Shown: positions 8,385 through 17,799 of the stretch, piece by piece
Layout of the letters: each line of letters starts with the position of its first letter
How positions within the stretch are numbered: position 1 is the first letter of the stretch
From: a marine actinobacterium PHSC20C1
GTDB lineage: Bacteria; Actinomycetota; Actinomycetes; Actinomycetales; Microbacteriaceae
DNA length: 64,000 nucleotides
Assembly (NCBI GenBank): GCA_000153145.1
Contig: CH672415.1
Location: 1,240,750 to 1,304,749, forward strand
Direction of reading: 5' to 3'
Position numbers and translations under genes: made by a program
The notes under the pieces: generated by a model
The model's database searches: none
Told to the model about the DNA's origin: nothing
Seen by the model: the letters and a program-made list of their open reading frames with translations, nothing else

Positions 8385-9683
8385 GTGAAAATCGCAGTTG
8401 TTGCCCTCGGTAAGATCGGCCTCCCGCTGGCCGTTCAATTCGCCTCAAAGGGCCACGACGTTGTGGGTGTTGATATCAACGCCGAGTTCGTCGACCTCAT
8501 CAACAAGGGCATCGAGCCATTCCCCGGCGAAGCTCACCTTCAAGAGAAGCTGAGCGAACTCGTTCCCGCCGGCAAACTGCGCGCAACGACTAACTATGCT
8601 GACGCTATCCCCGGTGCCGACGCCGTTGTACTCGTTGTGCCGCTCTTCGTCGACAAGGACGCAAAACCAGACTTCGGTTGGATGGATGTCGCCACCCGCT
8701 CCCTCGGCGAACACCTCACTGCTGGCACCCTCGTTTCCTACGAAACAACGCTCCCGGTTGGCACAACTCGCAACCGTTGGAAGCCACTACTCGAGGAGGT
8801 TTCCGGCCTCACCGAAGGCAAGGACTTCCACCTCGTCTTCTCGCCCGAGCGCGTACTCACTGGCCGAGTCTTTGAAGACCTCCGCAAGTACCCCAAGCTT
8901 GTCGGTGGCCTCTCCGCAGAAGGCGCTAAGCAGGCGACCGACTTCTACAACGCTGTACTCGACTTCGACGAGCGCCCAGACCTCACCCGCGAAAACGGTG
9001 TCTGGGATCTAGGGTCGGCTGAAGCATCCGAGCTCGCCAAACTGGCAGAAACAACCTACCGCGACGTCAACATCGGGCTTGCGAACCAATTTGCACGCTT
9101 TGCCGGCCACAACGGCATCGACGTTTACGCCGTGATTCAGGCCACCAATTCGCAGCCCTTCAGCCACATTCACCAGCCAGGCATCGCCGTTGGCGGCCAC
9201 TGCATCCCTGTGTATCCACGTCTTTACCTCTGGAACGACCCCGACGCCACGATTGTTCGCGCCGCACGCGAAGCAAACGCTGGAATGCCCGAATACACGA
9301 TCGGCCTGCTCGAAGGCGCCCACGGAGATCTCAGCGGTGCCCGCATCGTCGTTCTCGGTGCCGCCTACCGCGGTGAAGTGAAAGAGACCGCATTCTCCGG
9401 TGTCTTTGCTGCCGTAGATGCTCTCACCACGCGCGGAGCGACGGTGCTTGTGCACGACCCGCTCTACACCGACGAAGAGCTCACTAAGCTCGGGTTCACC
9501 CCGTACCACTACGGAGAGCCAATCGATGCAGCGGTAGTCCAAGCCGACCACAAGGAATACCGCACACTGAGTGCAGAGCAGCTGCCCGGCATCCGCACCT
9601 TTGTTGACGGACGCCGCGTCAGTAGCGCCGAACAGTGGCCAGGAGTGACCTACCGAATCATTGGAAGCGGTTCGTCAAACTAG
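8385..9683 (+). CDS. Nucleotide-sugar 6-dehydrogenase (WbpA/WecC-like, UDP-HexNAc dehydrogenase)
   Basis: 432 residues from a GTG preceded by AAAGGA. It has an N-terminal NAD-binding fold (VALGKIGLPLAVQFASKGHDVVGVD), then FSPERVLTGR. A central helix carries the conserved Lys in ASELAKLAETTYRD, and GGHCIPVYP holds the catalytic Cys; the usual Asp of the GGHCIPVDP motif is Tyr here. The C-terminal domain starts near ARIVVLGAAYRGEVKETAFSG. Enzymes of this class oxidise C6 of UDP-GlcNAc or UDP-ManNAc twice, giving the uronic acid. It would supply the substrate for the oxidoreductase/aminotransferase/acetyltransferase set encoded just upstream on the other strand. Confidence 0.88.
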   Translation: MKIAVVALGKIGLPLAVQFASKGHDVVGVDINAEFVDLINKGIEPFPGEAHLQEKLSELVPAGKLRATTNYADAIPGADAVVLVVPLFVDKDAKPDFGWMDVATRSLGEHLTAGTLVSYETTLPVGTTRNRWKPLLEEVSGLTEGKDFHLVFSPERVLTGRVFEDLRKYPKLVGGLSAEGAKQATDFYNAVLDFDERPDLTRENGVWDLGSAEASELAKLAETTYRDVNIGLANQFARFAGHNGIDVYAVIQATNSQPFSHIHQPGIAVGGHCIPVYPRLYLWNDPDATIVRAAREANAGMPEYTIGLLEGAHGDLSGARIVVLGAAYRGEVKETAFSGVFAAVDALTTRGATVLVHDPLYTDEELTKLGFTPYHYGEPIDAAVVQADHKEYRTLSAEQLPGIRTFVDGRRVSSAEQWPGVTYRIIGSGSSN

Positions 9684-9712
9684 TCTGCAGCAACTCCGAG
9701 TCGTTGAAAGCG

Positions 9713-11284
9713 CTAGGCCGAAGGAGTTAGTTCCAGCGCACGCTGCTCGACAGCGATCGCTGCTGTGCGAGTGAGTTCCCTCGCCATAATCGTCACCATG
9801 CCGGCAAAAGCGAGCGAGCCGATGCCCCAGACGACCATCGGTGCTGGCACACCAGTCCAGAACCATTCTGCGCCAGCGTTGAGATTCCAGCCGGGAACAT
9901 CGTTGCCGGTGATATATCGGCGCATATTCATGTGCAGAGCAACCAGGTTCGCAACGCTCAGCGCAATGATGACTCCTATTGTCTGCACCCGGCCGAGTTG
10001 GAATTGCTTTTTACCGGCTTGCAGTACGAGTAGTCCGCCCATGAGCACCATGATCGGCAAAATGTAGCGGGGCTGTACTTGCTCCCCCACCTTGTCGCCT
10101 CCCTGCGTGAGGACGTACGTGGGGAGGACCCACAATACAAATCCAACAGCCGCAATGACAAAGGCCTTTCGGCCATTCAGAACCGAGAGTCCCACAAATC
10201 CGACACCGATAAACGCGGCAAGTGCAAGGAACGTAACCGACTCCGGGATTGGTGTGTCGAGCCAACCAAGAGCCCAGCCACCGAATGCTCCAGCCCAGAG
10301 CGAGGGAACATTGAGGAAGTTGTAGGCGAGGAGCCCAAAGCCGGCGAGGTTCGCGGCAGCACCCGCAGCCTCTTCAGTTCCGGCGACAACAATGTCTTGA
10401 CTGCTGAAGCCACTGATGCCACTCGCAGTTTGACGTGATGTGAGAAAGAAGGCTGCCGAAACGGCGATCATCGCTACAGGCAGTATCGCCAACGTCCAGA
10501 AGCGTCGAGAATTCTCGAAAGCGATGATCGCGGCGACACCGATGCCCCCGACGACATACAGTGCCGAGTCACCACGAGACCCCGCCGCCATGAACACCGC
10601 GACTACGAACAGTGCGCCCAATGCGACCCGCCTCGCGCGCGTTGGAGTTTCAAAGTAACCCAGTAGAGCGAGCCACGCTGTGCCAACTCCGGCTACTGCC
10701 CAACCACTTGGGTTGTTGGAGGCAAGCAAGAACAGGCCAAGTGGCACGGTAGTGATGAGCCAACCCCACACGAGCGCAGGGCGACGGTTTACTGGCAAGA
10801 GCACGTACAGCGCTGCCGTGATCGCCACAAAGAGCACGACGTTAAATAGCCTCATTGCCATCACAGACGCGAGCACATCGTCGCCAACAAAATTGCTCAT
10901 CACTGAGTAATAGAAGGGAGGATAAGCGCCAACAAAATTGCCGCGGTTTGTCTCGACAAGTCTGTCGCTGTTGTAGTCAAGCCGCGACTGGCACGCGGCA
11001 CTTTCATCACTGTAAAACGCGTAACAAGACGACTGAAGGACCGCTTGAGGAACCATTCGGGTTTTGGGTGACTCGGTGGACTGGCACAGGTCGGCATCAC
11101 CGGTGGCACACCAAATGCTCACCAAATGGTAATCATCGTCAGGCGCTGCGCCCATGGGCGAAGCAAAAGCCCACGCTGACAACGCGAGCAACGCCAACAC
11201 CGGCGCGAGGTAAATCAGGCGAAAACGCCGAAGAAAACGGGTGCGCGCGGACGCAGAAACAGGTTCAGAACGGCCGGGTACCAT
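9713..11284 (-). CDS. DUF2142-like polytopic membrane protein, copy 2
   Basis: 523 residues with about 11-12 membrane helices. Near the N-terminus, after the first helix, an extracytoplasmic acidic motif GAAPDDDYH precedes a cysteine-bearing SIWCATGDADLC segment. The same layout is seen in GT-C glycosyltransferases, where acidic residues of the first external loop are catalytic, and in DUF2142 proteins of actinobacterial wall loci. Transfer of a polyprenyl-phosphate-linked sugar outside the membrane is a reasonable guess, not shown. It lies directly downstream of a clear paralogue and ends the minus-strand rml/glycosyltransferase operon. Confidence 0.75.
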   Translation of the reverse strand: MVPGRSEPVSASARTRFLRRFRLIYLAPVLALLALSAWAFASPMGAAPDDDYHLVSIWCATGDADLCQSTESPKTRMVPQAVLQSSCYAFYSDESAACQSRLDYNSDRLVETNRGNFVGAYPPFYYSVMSNFVGDDVLASVMAMRLFNVVLFVAITAALYVLLPVNRRPALVWGWLITTVPLGLFLLASNNPSGWAVAGVGTAWLALLGYFETPTRARRVALGALFVVAVFMAAGSRGDSALYVVGGIGVAAIIAFENSRRFWTLAILPVAMIAVSAAFFLTSRQTASGISGFSSQDIVVAGTEEAAGAAANLAGFGLLAYNFLNVPSLWAGAFGGWALGWLDTPIPESVTFLALAAFIGVGFVGLSVLNGRKAFVIAAVGFVLWVLPTYVLTQGGDKVGEQVQPRYILPIMVLMGGLLVLQAGKKQFQLGRVQTIGVIIALSVANLVALHMNMRRYITGNDVPGWNLNAGAEWFWTGVPAPMVVWGIGSLAFAGMVTIMARELTRTAAIAVEQRALELTPSA

Positions 11285-11298
11285 CCGTACAGGCTATC

Positions 11299-12831
11299 TC
11301 AGAGACCGCGAGCGCCGCGCGAAGGCGCCGAGATATCTCCAGCTCCTTCTTCGCGAACCGCGAGCGTGGTATTTCGGTGAGACGGAAGAAGCAGGGCAAG
11401 GGCGCCGGCGAAGCAAAGTGAGCCAACTATCCACGCGACATTGGGTGTGATTACGAGAGCCCACCACCACTCGCGACCGGCGTTCAGATCGGGGCTCAGC
11501 GCATCAATTCCAGTGACATATCGGCGGATGTTGAGGTAGAGCGCCACGAATTGTGCGCCAGAAAGCGCCGCGACAATCAACCACACTTGAACTCGTGAAA
11601 ACCGCACGCGCTGCAGTCCGGAAGTGACGAAGACCACGCCAACAAACACGATGATGAGGGGAAGGAGATAACGGGGCTGGTAGTCGTCACCGACATCTTT
11701 GCCCGCGAGCACCAGCAGCATGACGGGAATGGCGGCGAGTGCTGTTGCTCCTAGAGCCACGACGAGCGACTTTCGCGGTGAGGCTGCTTGGGCCGCCACA
11801 AAGCCAGCGCCGATCACAGCCGCGAGGCCGCTCGCCCAAACAATTGCCGGCATCGAAGTATCGAGCCAACCAAGGCCCCACGACTGTCCAAAGATTCCTG
11901 TCCAAATGGACGGCACCTCAGTGAGGTTATATGCGATGCGCGGAATGATGAGGCCCAAGCTGAGGGGATCGTCCGAGCCGCCCATCACTGAATCTCTTGA
12001 TCGTGACGCTCGGAACAGAAGTGCACAGATTACAAAGCCAGCAACTGGCAACAACGAGGAAAGCCAAAAGTGTCGAGTGCGCTGCGCCGAGAGAAAAACG
12101 GCAGCAAAAACCGCCACGACAAAGAGAATCGTTGCATCGCTGCGAGAACCGGATGCCATGACAGCGCTGAGCAGGAAGAGCGCACCAAGCGCGACCCGCT
12201 TTCGACCGCGCACTTCGTAGAAGCCGAGTAAGGCGAGCCACCCGTAGCCGACGCCCATGAGAGCCCACGCGCTGGGATTATTCGATGACAGCACGAACAG
12301 CCCAAGCGGGACTGTCGTGAGGGCCCACTGCCAGATCAGTATCTGACGCCGGTTGATCGGCAACAGAAGATAGAGCGCAACGCCAAGGCCGACAAACAGC
12401 GCGATGTTGACGAGGCGCATTATGAGAACGGAAGCGTGAACATCCTGCCCGACAAAGACGCTCATGGTGCCGTAGTAAACCACCGGATATCCACCAGCGA
12501 AGTTACCGCGCTCGGTCTCCTCCGTGGCCCCGGCGGTGAAGTCGATGCGGTCTTGGCATGCAGCGCTCTCGTCAGCGTCGTAGGCAAAACACGCTGGGTT
12601 GGCGACGGCGGGAGGCACGAGGCGGGTACCAGGGTCGCCGCTCGGCGCACAGTACTCGGAATCGCCCGTTGCACACCAGATGCTCGTCAGATGAAAATCG
12701 TCGTCGGGACTAGAGCCGACGGGTGACGACAGTGCCCAAGCTGCGAGCGCAACGAAGACCAGAATGGGCGCCACGATCATCCCGATTCGACGGTCTGGGC
12801 GCGACAGCACGGAGCGCAGGCCAGTCAACAT
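11299..12831 (-). CDS. DUF2142-like polytopic membrane protein, copy 1
   Basis: 510 residues, paralogue of the next gene downstream. The shared segments are easily aligned: VGSSPDDDFH with SIWCATGDSEYC, YDADESAACQDRIDF, LLLPINRRQ, TTVPLGLFVLSSNNPSAWA and DDYQPRYLLPL. About 11-12 membrane helices and a DDD motif in the first external loop suggest a GT-C-like or DUF2142 fold. It is separated from its paralogue by 14 bases, so both are likely made together; two copies may act on two different sugars or acceptors. The upstream gap to the glycosyltransferase is 47 bases with no terminator seen. Confidence 0.75.
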   Translation of the reverse strand: MLTGLRSVLSRPDRRIGMIVAPILVFVALAAWALSSPVGSSPDDDFHLTSIWCATGDSEYCAPSGDPGTRLVPPAVANPACFAYDADESAACQDRIDFTAGATEETERGNFAGGYPVVYYGTMSVFVGQDVHASVLIMRLVNIALFVGLGVALYLLLPINRRQILIWQWALTTVPLGLFVLSSNNPSAWALMGVGYGWLALLGFYEVRGRKRVALGALFLLSAVMASGSRSDATILFVVAVFAAVFLSAQRTRHFWLSSLLPVAGFVICALLFRASRSRDSVMGGSDDPLSLGLIIPRIAYNLTEVPSIWTGIFGQSWGLGWLDTSMPAIVWASGLAAVIGAGFVAAQAASPRKSLVVALGATALAAIPVMLLVLAGKDVGDDYQPRYLLPLIIVFVGVVFVTSGLQRVRFSRVQVWLIVAALSGAQFVALYLNIRRYVTGIDALSPDLNAGREWWWALVITPNVAWIVGSLCFAGALALLLPSHRNTTLAVREEGAGDISAPSRGARGL

Positions 12832-12878
12832 TGGACAAAGCTAACGCCCGTAAACCTAGAGACTGCTGTGAGCGGAGA

Positions 12879-14234
12879 CTACCGGCGCAGTCGCGCGAAC
12901 ACTTTGTCTACTGTCGCCTTCACTCCGGTGTGACGCAAATGATGCCAGGCCATCCGAAGGTCGTGCTGCAACCCGTAGGGTTTGCGAACTTTGCCGCCAA
13001 GCACCACCCCGCGACGTCGAGTCGCAGCGTGATCTGCAGCGTGCCGCGGGTTGGCGACGAAGTTCACGAGTGGCGCGAGAGTGCGCTGCCAGTAGAAATC
13101 TTCGCGCACGCGCTCTACGTTGCGCTTGCACTCGGCGATGAAGGCCTCGTCGTAGAGCACGCGATCGAGGGCTGCGGCGAGAGCATCCACATCCTGCGCT
13201 GGCACGGTAAGGCCGAGCCCTTCGTTTTCGATGAGGTCAGCAAAGCTGTCGCCCTCGGTTACCACCATGGGCAGCTCTGCCCAGAGATAGTCGAGAATGC
13301 GGGTACGGAACGAAAACGTCGTCTCGATGTGCGACATATGGGTACTGACACCGGCATCCGCTTCGGTCAGATAGTTTTGGCGATCGGAGTAGTCGACCCA
13401 CTCCTCGTTGAAGAAAACCGAGGTGTTGAGTGCGCCGAGGTCGCTCGCGAGGTCGTGAGATTCGCGAACGATTCCCATCTGGTCGACGCCGGGATGTCTG
13501 GTTCCTAAGAAGTAGAGCTTCGCTGTCGTACGGGTTTGCGAAAGTTTCGCGACAGCACGGATCAGCGTTTTGGGGTCGAACCAGCTGTAGACTCCGCCAC
13601 CCCAGATCATCAGTTTGTCGTCGGCGTTGATGCCAGGCAGCACTCCCTTGAGGGTGTCGCGGGTGTGTGCCGGCGGCGTGCCTTCGAGGCCGAAAGGCAC
13701 AACGCTGAGCAACCCCTCAAGGTGCGGGTCGTTTTCGTACGTGGTGGGGCTGAGGCGCCCGAGCGCTGCCATTTGCCCAAAGTAGAACAGGCGCTGGCGT
13801 TCGGAGGCACACATGAAGAAGTCGCCGAGAGCAAGCTGCTCGTTGAGAACTTCAGTAGCGGTTGTCACACGCAGTTCCCACGTCGCACGCGCGAGTTCAC
13901 GGCCCTGCTCGAGCATCTCAAGGTGCATCGGGTCGTAAATGTCAACGACGGTGATCTTGTCTGTCGTTCGCAACACCTCGAACTGGCGCATCGCGTGCCC
14001 CTGGAAAACCACAACATCGCACCACTGTTCGAGCTTCGCGAAGGCGTCGTTCTCCCCCGGTGTGACGAGCGTAAGTTCGAACGGAGCATCCACTGGTTGC
14101 AGCTTGGTCGTCGTCATGAGCGTGACTTCGTTGCCAGCTTCGGCGAGCGCGAGAGCCATATTCCACGACCGAATGGCAGGACCAGCCATTCGCGGCCCGA
14201 CGGGGTCGCCCGTGATTATCAGTACGCGTGTCAC
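12879..14234 (-). CDS. Glycosyltransferase family 4
   Basis: 451 residues, GTG start overlapping the rmlA stop (GTGA). The N-domain starts [24 protein letters not shown], a pattern of GT4 enzymes that bind a lipid or glycan acceptor. The donor domain contains [20 protein letters not shown] and YFLGTRHPG, and a C-terminal region [26 protein letters not shown] that fills the sugar-nucleotide loop. Translational coupling to rmlA makes dTDP-rhamnose a plausible donor. The tail after residue 400 is basic (ARLRR end) and may sit on the membrane. Confidence 0.83.
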   Translation of the reverse strand: MTRVLIITGDPVGPRMAGPAIRSWNMALALAEAGNEVTLMTTTKLQPVDAPFELTLVTPGENDAFAKLEQWCDVVVFQGHAMRQFEVLRTTDKITVVDIYDPMHLEMLEQGRELARATWELRVTTATEVLNEQLALGDFFMCASERQRLFYFGQMAALGRLSPTTYENDPHLEGLLSVVPFGLEGTPPAHTRDTLKGVLPGINADDKLMIWGGGVYSWFDPKTLIRAVAKLSQTRTTAKLYFLGTRHPGVDQMGIVRESHDLASDLGALNTSVFFNEEWVDYSDRQNYLTEADAGVSTHMSHIETTFSFRTRILDYLWAELPMVVTEGDSFADLIENEGLGLTVPAQDVDALAAALDRVLYDEAFIAECKRNVERVREDFYWQRTLAPLVNFVANPRHAADHAATRRRGVVLGGKVRKPYGLQHDLRMAWHHLRHTGVKATVDKVFARLRR

Positions 14235-15100
14235 CGCGCTGCCGCCAACAGTCCTTCGAGGTATTCTCCATAGCCGCTCTTGACGAGAGGTGCTGCGAGG
14301 GCGGCGAGCTGATCATCCGAAATCCAGCCTGCACGCCACGCGATCTCTTCGATGCAGCCGATCTTGTAACCCTGGCGGTCTTCGATGACGCGCACGAACT
14401 CGGTGGCCTGAACCATTGATTCGAAGGTTCCGGTGTCAAGCCACGCGGTGCCGCGATCGAGCACGTTTACTTGCAGCTGGCCGCGATCGAGGTAGTGCTC
14501 GTTAATGGTCGAGATTTCGAGCTCGCCGCGAGCGCTCGGCGTAATCGACTTGGCGATCTCGATGACAGAGTTGTCATAGAAGTAGAGGCCGGGAACCGCA
14601 TAGTTGCTCTTAGGTTCGAGCGGCTTCTCTTCGATCGACTGCGCAATGAAGTTCTCGTCAAACTCGACAACGCCGTAGGCGCGTGGATTGCGCACGTGAT
14701 AAGCGAAGATCAGTGATCCGTCGACATCGTTGTGTTGACGAAGGTTGGAGCCAAGCCCCATACCGTGGAAAATATTGTCACCGAGAACGAGAGCAACTTT
14801 CTCGTCACCGATGAACTCTTCGCCAATAATGAATGCCTGCGCGAGCCCATCTGGTGACGGCTGCACGGCGTAGCTCAGTTCGATACCGAGCTCGCTGCCA
14901 TCGCCGAGAAGTCGCTGGAACTGCGACTGGTCATCCGGTGTCGTGATAATCAAAATTTCGCGGATGCCAGCACTCATGAGCGTCGACAAGGGGTAGTAGA
15001 CCATCGGCTTGTCGTAGATGGGCATGAGTTGCTTGGAAATGCCCTTAGTGATGGGCCAGAGGCGCGTGCCGCTTCCGCCAGCCAAAATGATTCCGCGCAT
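14231..15100 (-). CDS. rmlA: Glucose-1-phosphate thymidylyltransferase
   Basis: 289 residues, the normal length for RmlA. The nucleotide-binding signature [31 protein letters not shown] is complete, and [28 protein letters not shown] and [10 protein letters not shown] follow in the expected order. It makes dTDP-glucose from dTTP and glucose-1-phosphate, the first step to dTDP-L-rhamnose. Its ATG overlaps the rmlC stop by one base, so the pair is translationally coupled. rmlB and rmlD lie on the other strand a few kilobases away. Confidence 0.96.
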   Translation of the reverse strand: MRGIILAGGSGTRLWPITKGISKQLMPIYDKPMVYYPLSTLMSAGIREILIITTPDDQSQFQRLLGDGSELGIELSYAVQPSPDGLAQAFIIGEEFIGDEKVALVLGDNIFHGMGLGSNLRQHNDVDGSLIFAYHVRNPRAYGVVEFDENFIAQSIEEKPLEPKSNYAVPGLYFYDNSVIEIAKSITPSARGELEISTINEHYLDRGQLQVNVLDRGTAWLDTGTFESMVQATEFVRVIEDRQGYKIGCIEEIAWRAGWISDDQLAALAAPLVKSGYGEYLEGLLAAAR

Positions 15101-15711
15101 TAGTTGCGTTCCTTTCGGTTCGCCTCGTAGTACTCCTTCACGGCAGCGTACGACGGCAGCGAACCATCGGCGAGGCGTTCAGCAAGAGTGGGGGCAATTT
15201 TGTCTTTGGGCGAGAGCACAAGATCGCCGAGCTCGGGCGGGAAGACCAAACCAATCTCCGGGTCAAGCACGTTGATGTCGTGTTCGGCTCCCGGCTTGTA
15301 CACGTCGCTCACAAGGTACGTCAGCGTGGCGTCGTCGGTGAGCGCAATGAAAGCGTGTCCGAGGCCTTCAGCGACGTATACGGCACGGCGGTCGACAGCG
15401 TCGAGAATGACCGAGTCCCACTGGCCGTATGTCGGCGAGCCCACGCGGATGTCGACCACGAAGTCGATGCCGCGGCCGTGAGTGACCGTGACATATTTGC
15501 CTTGCCCTGGAGGAACATCCGCATAGTGGATGCCGCGCACAACGCCGCGCTGCGAGACAGAAGTGTTGGCCTGCCGAAGGTCGAGCGGGTGCCCCACTAC
15601 CTCTTCAAGTTTGTCGAAGCGGTACCACTCTAGGAAAACTCCGCGATCGTCAGCGAATTGTTTGGGGGTGATTTCGTAGGAATCGGGCACCGAGAGTTCG
15701 CGTATCTGCAC
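15100..15711 (-). CDS. rmlC: dTDP-4-dehydrorhamnose 3,5-epimerase
   Basis: 203 residues from a GTG start. It is a cupin-fold epimerase: [11 protein letters not shown], then [19 protein letters not shown] with the catalytic His, and [56 protein letters not shown] follows, with the Tyr that acts as general acid. It performs the third step of dTDP-L-rhamnose synthesis. It is the first gene of the minus-strand rmlC-rmlA-glycosyltransferase-DUF2142 operon. Confidence 0.95.
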   Translation of the reverse strand: MQIRELSVPDSYEITPKQFADDRGVFLEWYRFDKLEEVVGHPLDLRQANTSVSQRGVVRGIHYADVPPGQGKYVTVTHGRGIDFVVDIRVGSPTYGQWDSVILDAVDRRAVYVAEGLGHAFIALTDDATLTYLVSDVYKPGAEHDINVLDPEIGLVFPPELGDLVLSPKDKIAPTLAERLADGSLPSYAAVKEYYEANRKERN

Positions 15712-15784
15712 AGCCAGAATCCTACCCGGCGAGCCTTGGAAGTCAGTTCAGGGCTGCGCGGTGTCAGTTCAGTAGCAGATCGAT

Positions 15785-16777
15785 CTAATCAACAGGCTGC
15801 AGCACATCGCGCACCGCATCGAGTGGCCCGCGGCTATAGCGGTGATAGTGGCCAGCAAAAAACGCGCGAGTAACAGCAGGGATCCGGTGGCTGCGAGCTT
15901 CGGGAAGCGAACTGCGCATCCGCTCATGATCGAGTTTTGCTAGCGCCCGGTGCACTTTCTCGTCGCTGACGCGTGAACCGAGTCGCTGCAATCGATCGAC
16001 CAAGACGCCCATGTTGGCTTCGAGTCGAGCATTGCGGGCGCGACGCGGTTCAACCATGCGCCGGAACTTGCCAGTGAGGCTGAGTTTGGTTGCCCCGATC
16101 TGGTTCGCACCGTGTTGGCGATAGTCGATCGTTGCCTCGTCAATAAAGTCTGTGGATGCAACAGCCGAGGCGATAATTCCCAACCACTCGTCGTGCACCC
16201 AGCCCGACGGAAATGGCGCCGCATATTCGACAAGTGATCGGCGGAACATGGCACACGCGCCAGTGACTAGATTGCGTCGCAACAGCACAGAAAACGCATC
16301 ACCGGCATGGATGCTCGCCACTTCGCCAGCGCTCACTCCGAGCGCTCCAGCGAGGGTGTGTCCCAGCGGAATCCCTGTCGCGTCGACGAGTCGGGCATCA
16401 CTGTGGATGAGCGCGATTAGTGGCTGAGCCGCAAACTCGAAGGCGAAGCGCTCGAGCCGACCCGGATGCCAAACATCATCTTGGTCGCTCAGCGCAATGA
16501 GCTCCCCCGAGCACGCTCGGATCGCTTGCTCAAAGTTCTTGGTGACGCCGAGGGCCGGGTCATTTTCAAAGACGGTGAGCTGCACTGCGGGATAGCGGGC
16601 CGCGATCTCGCGGACGCGAGCAATGGTGTCGTCGCTAGACGCATCATCCGATACGACAATTTGCTGAGGGGCTAGCGACTGTTCAAGGATGCTCACTAGC
16701 TGTTCTTCGATGTACACGGCACCGTTGTGAGTGCACAGGGCCACCGAGATGCTTGGGGTGGGCATTGGTGCGCTCAT
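15785..16777 (-). CDS. Glycosyltransferase family 2 (rhamnosyltransferase-like)
   Basis: 330 residues with one GT-A domain. ISVALCTHNGAVYIEEQLVSI opens the fold; VSDDASSDDT and ALSDQDDVWHPGRL supply the nucleotide and metal sites. The DQDDVW form is common in rhamnosyltransferases of GT2. WVHDEWLGI carries the likely catalytic base region. The C-terminal third is basic and helical. It faces a divergent GT2 gene of related design, so two GT2 enzymes share one short intergenic promoter region. Rhamnose is the likely donor given rmlBD and rmlCA on either side (inference). Confidence 0.86.
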   Translation of the reverse strand: MSAPMPTPSISVALCTHNGAVYIEEQLVSILEQSLAPQQIVVSDDASSDDTIARVREIAARYPAVQLTVFENDPALGVTKNFEQAIRACSGELIALSDQDDVWHPGRLERFAFEFAAQPLIALIHSDARLVDATGIPLGHTLAGALGVSAGEVASIHAGDAFSVLLRRNLVTGACAMFRRSLVEYAAPFPSGWVHDEWLGIIASAVASTDFIDEATIDYRQHGANQIGATKLSLTGKFRRMVEPRRARNARLEANMGVLVDRLQRLGSRVSDEKVHRALAKLDHERMRSSLPEARSHRIPAVTRAFFAGHYHRYSRGPLDAVRDVLQPVD

Positions 16778-16843
16778 TGCTCCAGCCTACGGCGCGCACT
16801 AGGCGGTATTGCGCAACGCCAAGCCAACTATCATTGTGGAGTC

Positions 16844-17782
16844 ATGCCTGCCGATCTCACCTCTGGGGTGCTCCCCCGCGTCGCAGTGCTGCTGGCGACC
16901 CACAACGGCCGACGGTGGCTTCCCGAACAACTCGATAGCGTGCTCAATCAAGAGGGCGTTGAGGTCGAGATTTTTGCGCGTGACGATGCGTCGACGGACG
17001 GCACAGCCGAATGGCTTGCCGAGCGCGCGGCCACCGAACCACGCCTAACGGTGATTCCCAGCGACGGTGCTTCTGGCAGTGCTGCCGCCAATTTTTATCG
17101 CCTAGTGCAACTCGTCCCTGCCGACCGCGAGTTTTACGCTTTTTGTGACCAGGACGACATCTGGGTGCCAACGAAGCTCACCAGCCACGCGCGACTCAGC
17201 GCAGCACTCGGTGTCGATGCCGTGTCGTCAAACGTGACCTCGTTTACTGCCGACGGCACTCAAAGCCTCGTACGCAAAGATTTTCCTCAGCGCCGCTTCG
17301 ACTATTTGCTCGAAAGCCCTGGCCCTGGCTCCACCTTCCTGATGTCGAACCGGCTCATGGCTCTTGCGCGTGACTACCTCAACTCCCCTGACGGAATCAC
17401 GCCTCCCCAGTACCACGACTGGTTGCTGTACGTGCTGGCTCGAGCCCACGGCTGGACGTGGCACATCGACGCCGTCCCCACGGTCGAGTACCGCCAGCAC
17501 GACGCAAATGTCATGGGAGCAAACGTCGGCACCCGCTCCGCACTCTCTCGACTCTCGCTCGTACGAGAACAGTGGCACCGCGGTCAGGCACGCCAGCTCG
17601 TGCGAATCGCACTCAGCGTCGCCGACGACGAACATCGAGCGGAACTACTCCGGATGCGCGAGCTCGTCGATGAGCGAAATCTTCGGGCTCGCTTTGCTCT
17701 CGTTCGCCGCGCGTCACAACTCAGGCGACGCCCAAGAGATCAATGGATAATTGCGCTATTGATTGGCGCTGGTGTGTGGTGA
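16844..17782 (+). CDS. Glycosyltransferase family 2 (rhamnosyltransferase-like)
   Basis: 312 residues from the ATG after GTGGAG; the frame is open further upstream into the divergent gene, but the domain starts right after this ATG (VAVLLATHNGRRWLPEQLDSV). The nucleotide site is ARDDASTDGTAEW and the metal site AFCDQDDIWVPTKL, and YHDWLLYVLARAHG follows. It resembles the divergent GT2 and probably arose from the same ancestor. A TATCAT hexamer ends nine bases before the start and may be the -10 box. It heads the plus-strand operon with an epimerase, rmlB, rmlD and a GT4. Confidence 0.86.
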   Translation: MPADLTSGVLPRVAVLLATHNGRRWLPEQLDSVLNQEGVEVEIFARDDASTDGTAEWLAERAATEPRLTVIPSDGASGSAAANFYRLVQLVPADREFYAFCDQDDIWVPTKLTSHARLSAALGVDAVSSNVTSFTADGTQSLVRKDFPQRRFDYLLESPGPGSTFLMSNRLMALARDYLNSPDGITPPQYHDWLLYVLARAHGWTWHIDAVPTVEYRQHDANVMGANVGTRSALSRLSLVREQWHRGQARQLVRIALSVADDEHRAELLRMRELVDERNLRARFALVRRASQLRRRPRDQWIIALLIGAGVW

Positions 17783-17799
17783 ACGGACAAGGCAACTCT

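Noticed and set aside
12723-13508. 261-codon plus-strand frame over the GT4 gene near 13 kb
   Set aside because: Lies entirely opposite a well-supported glycosyltransferase, and the protein has no recognisable features.
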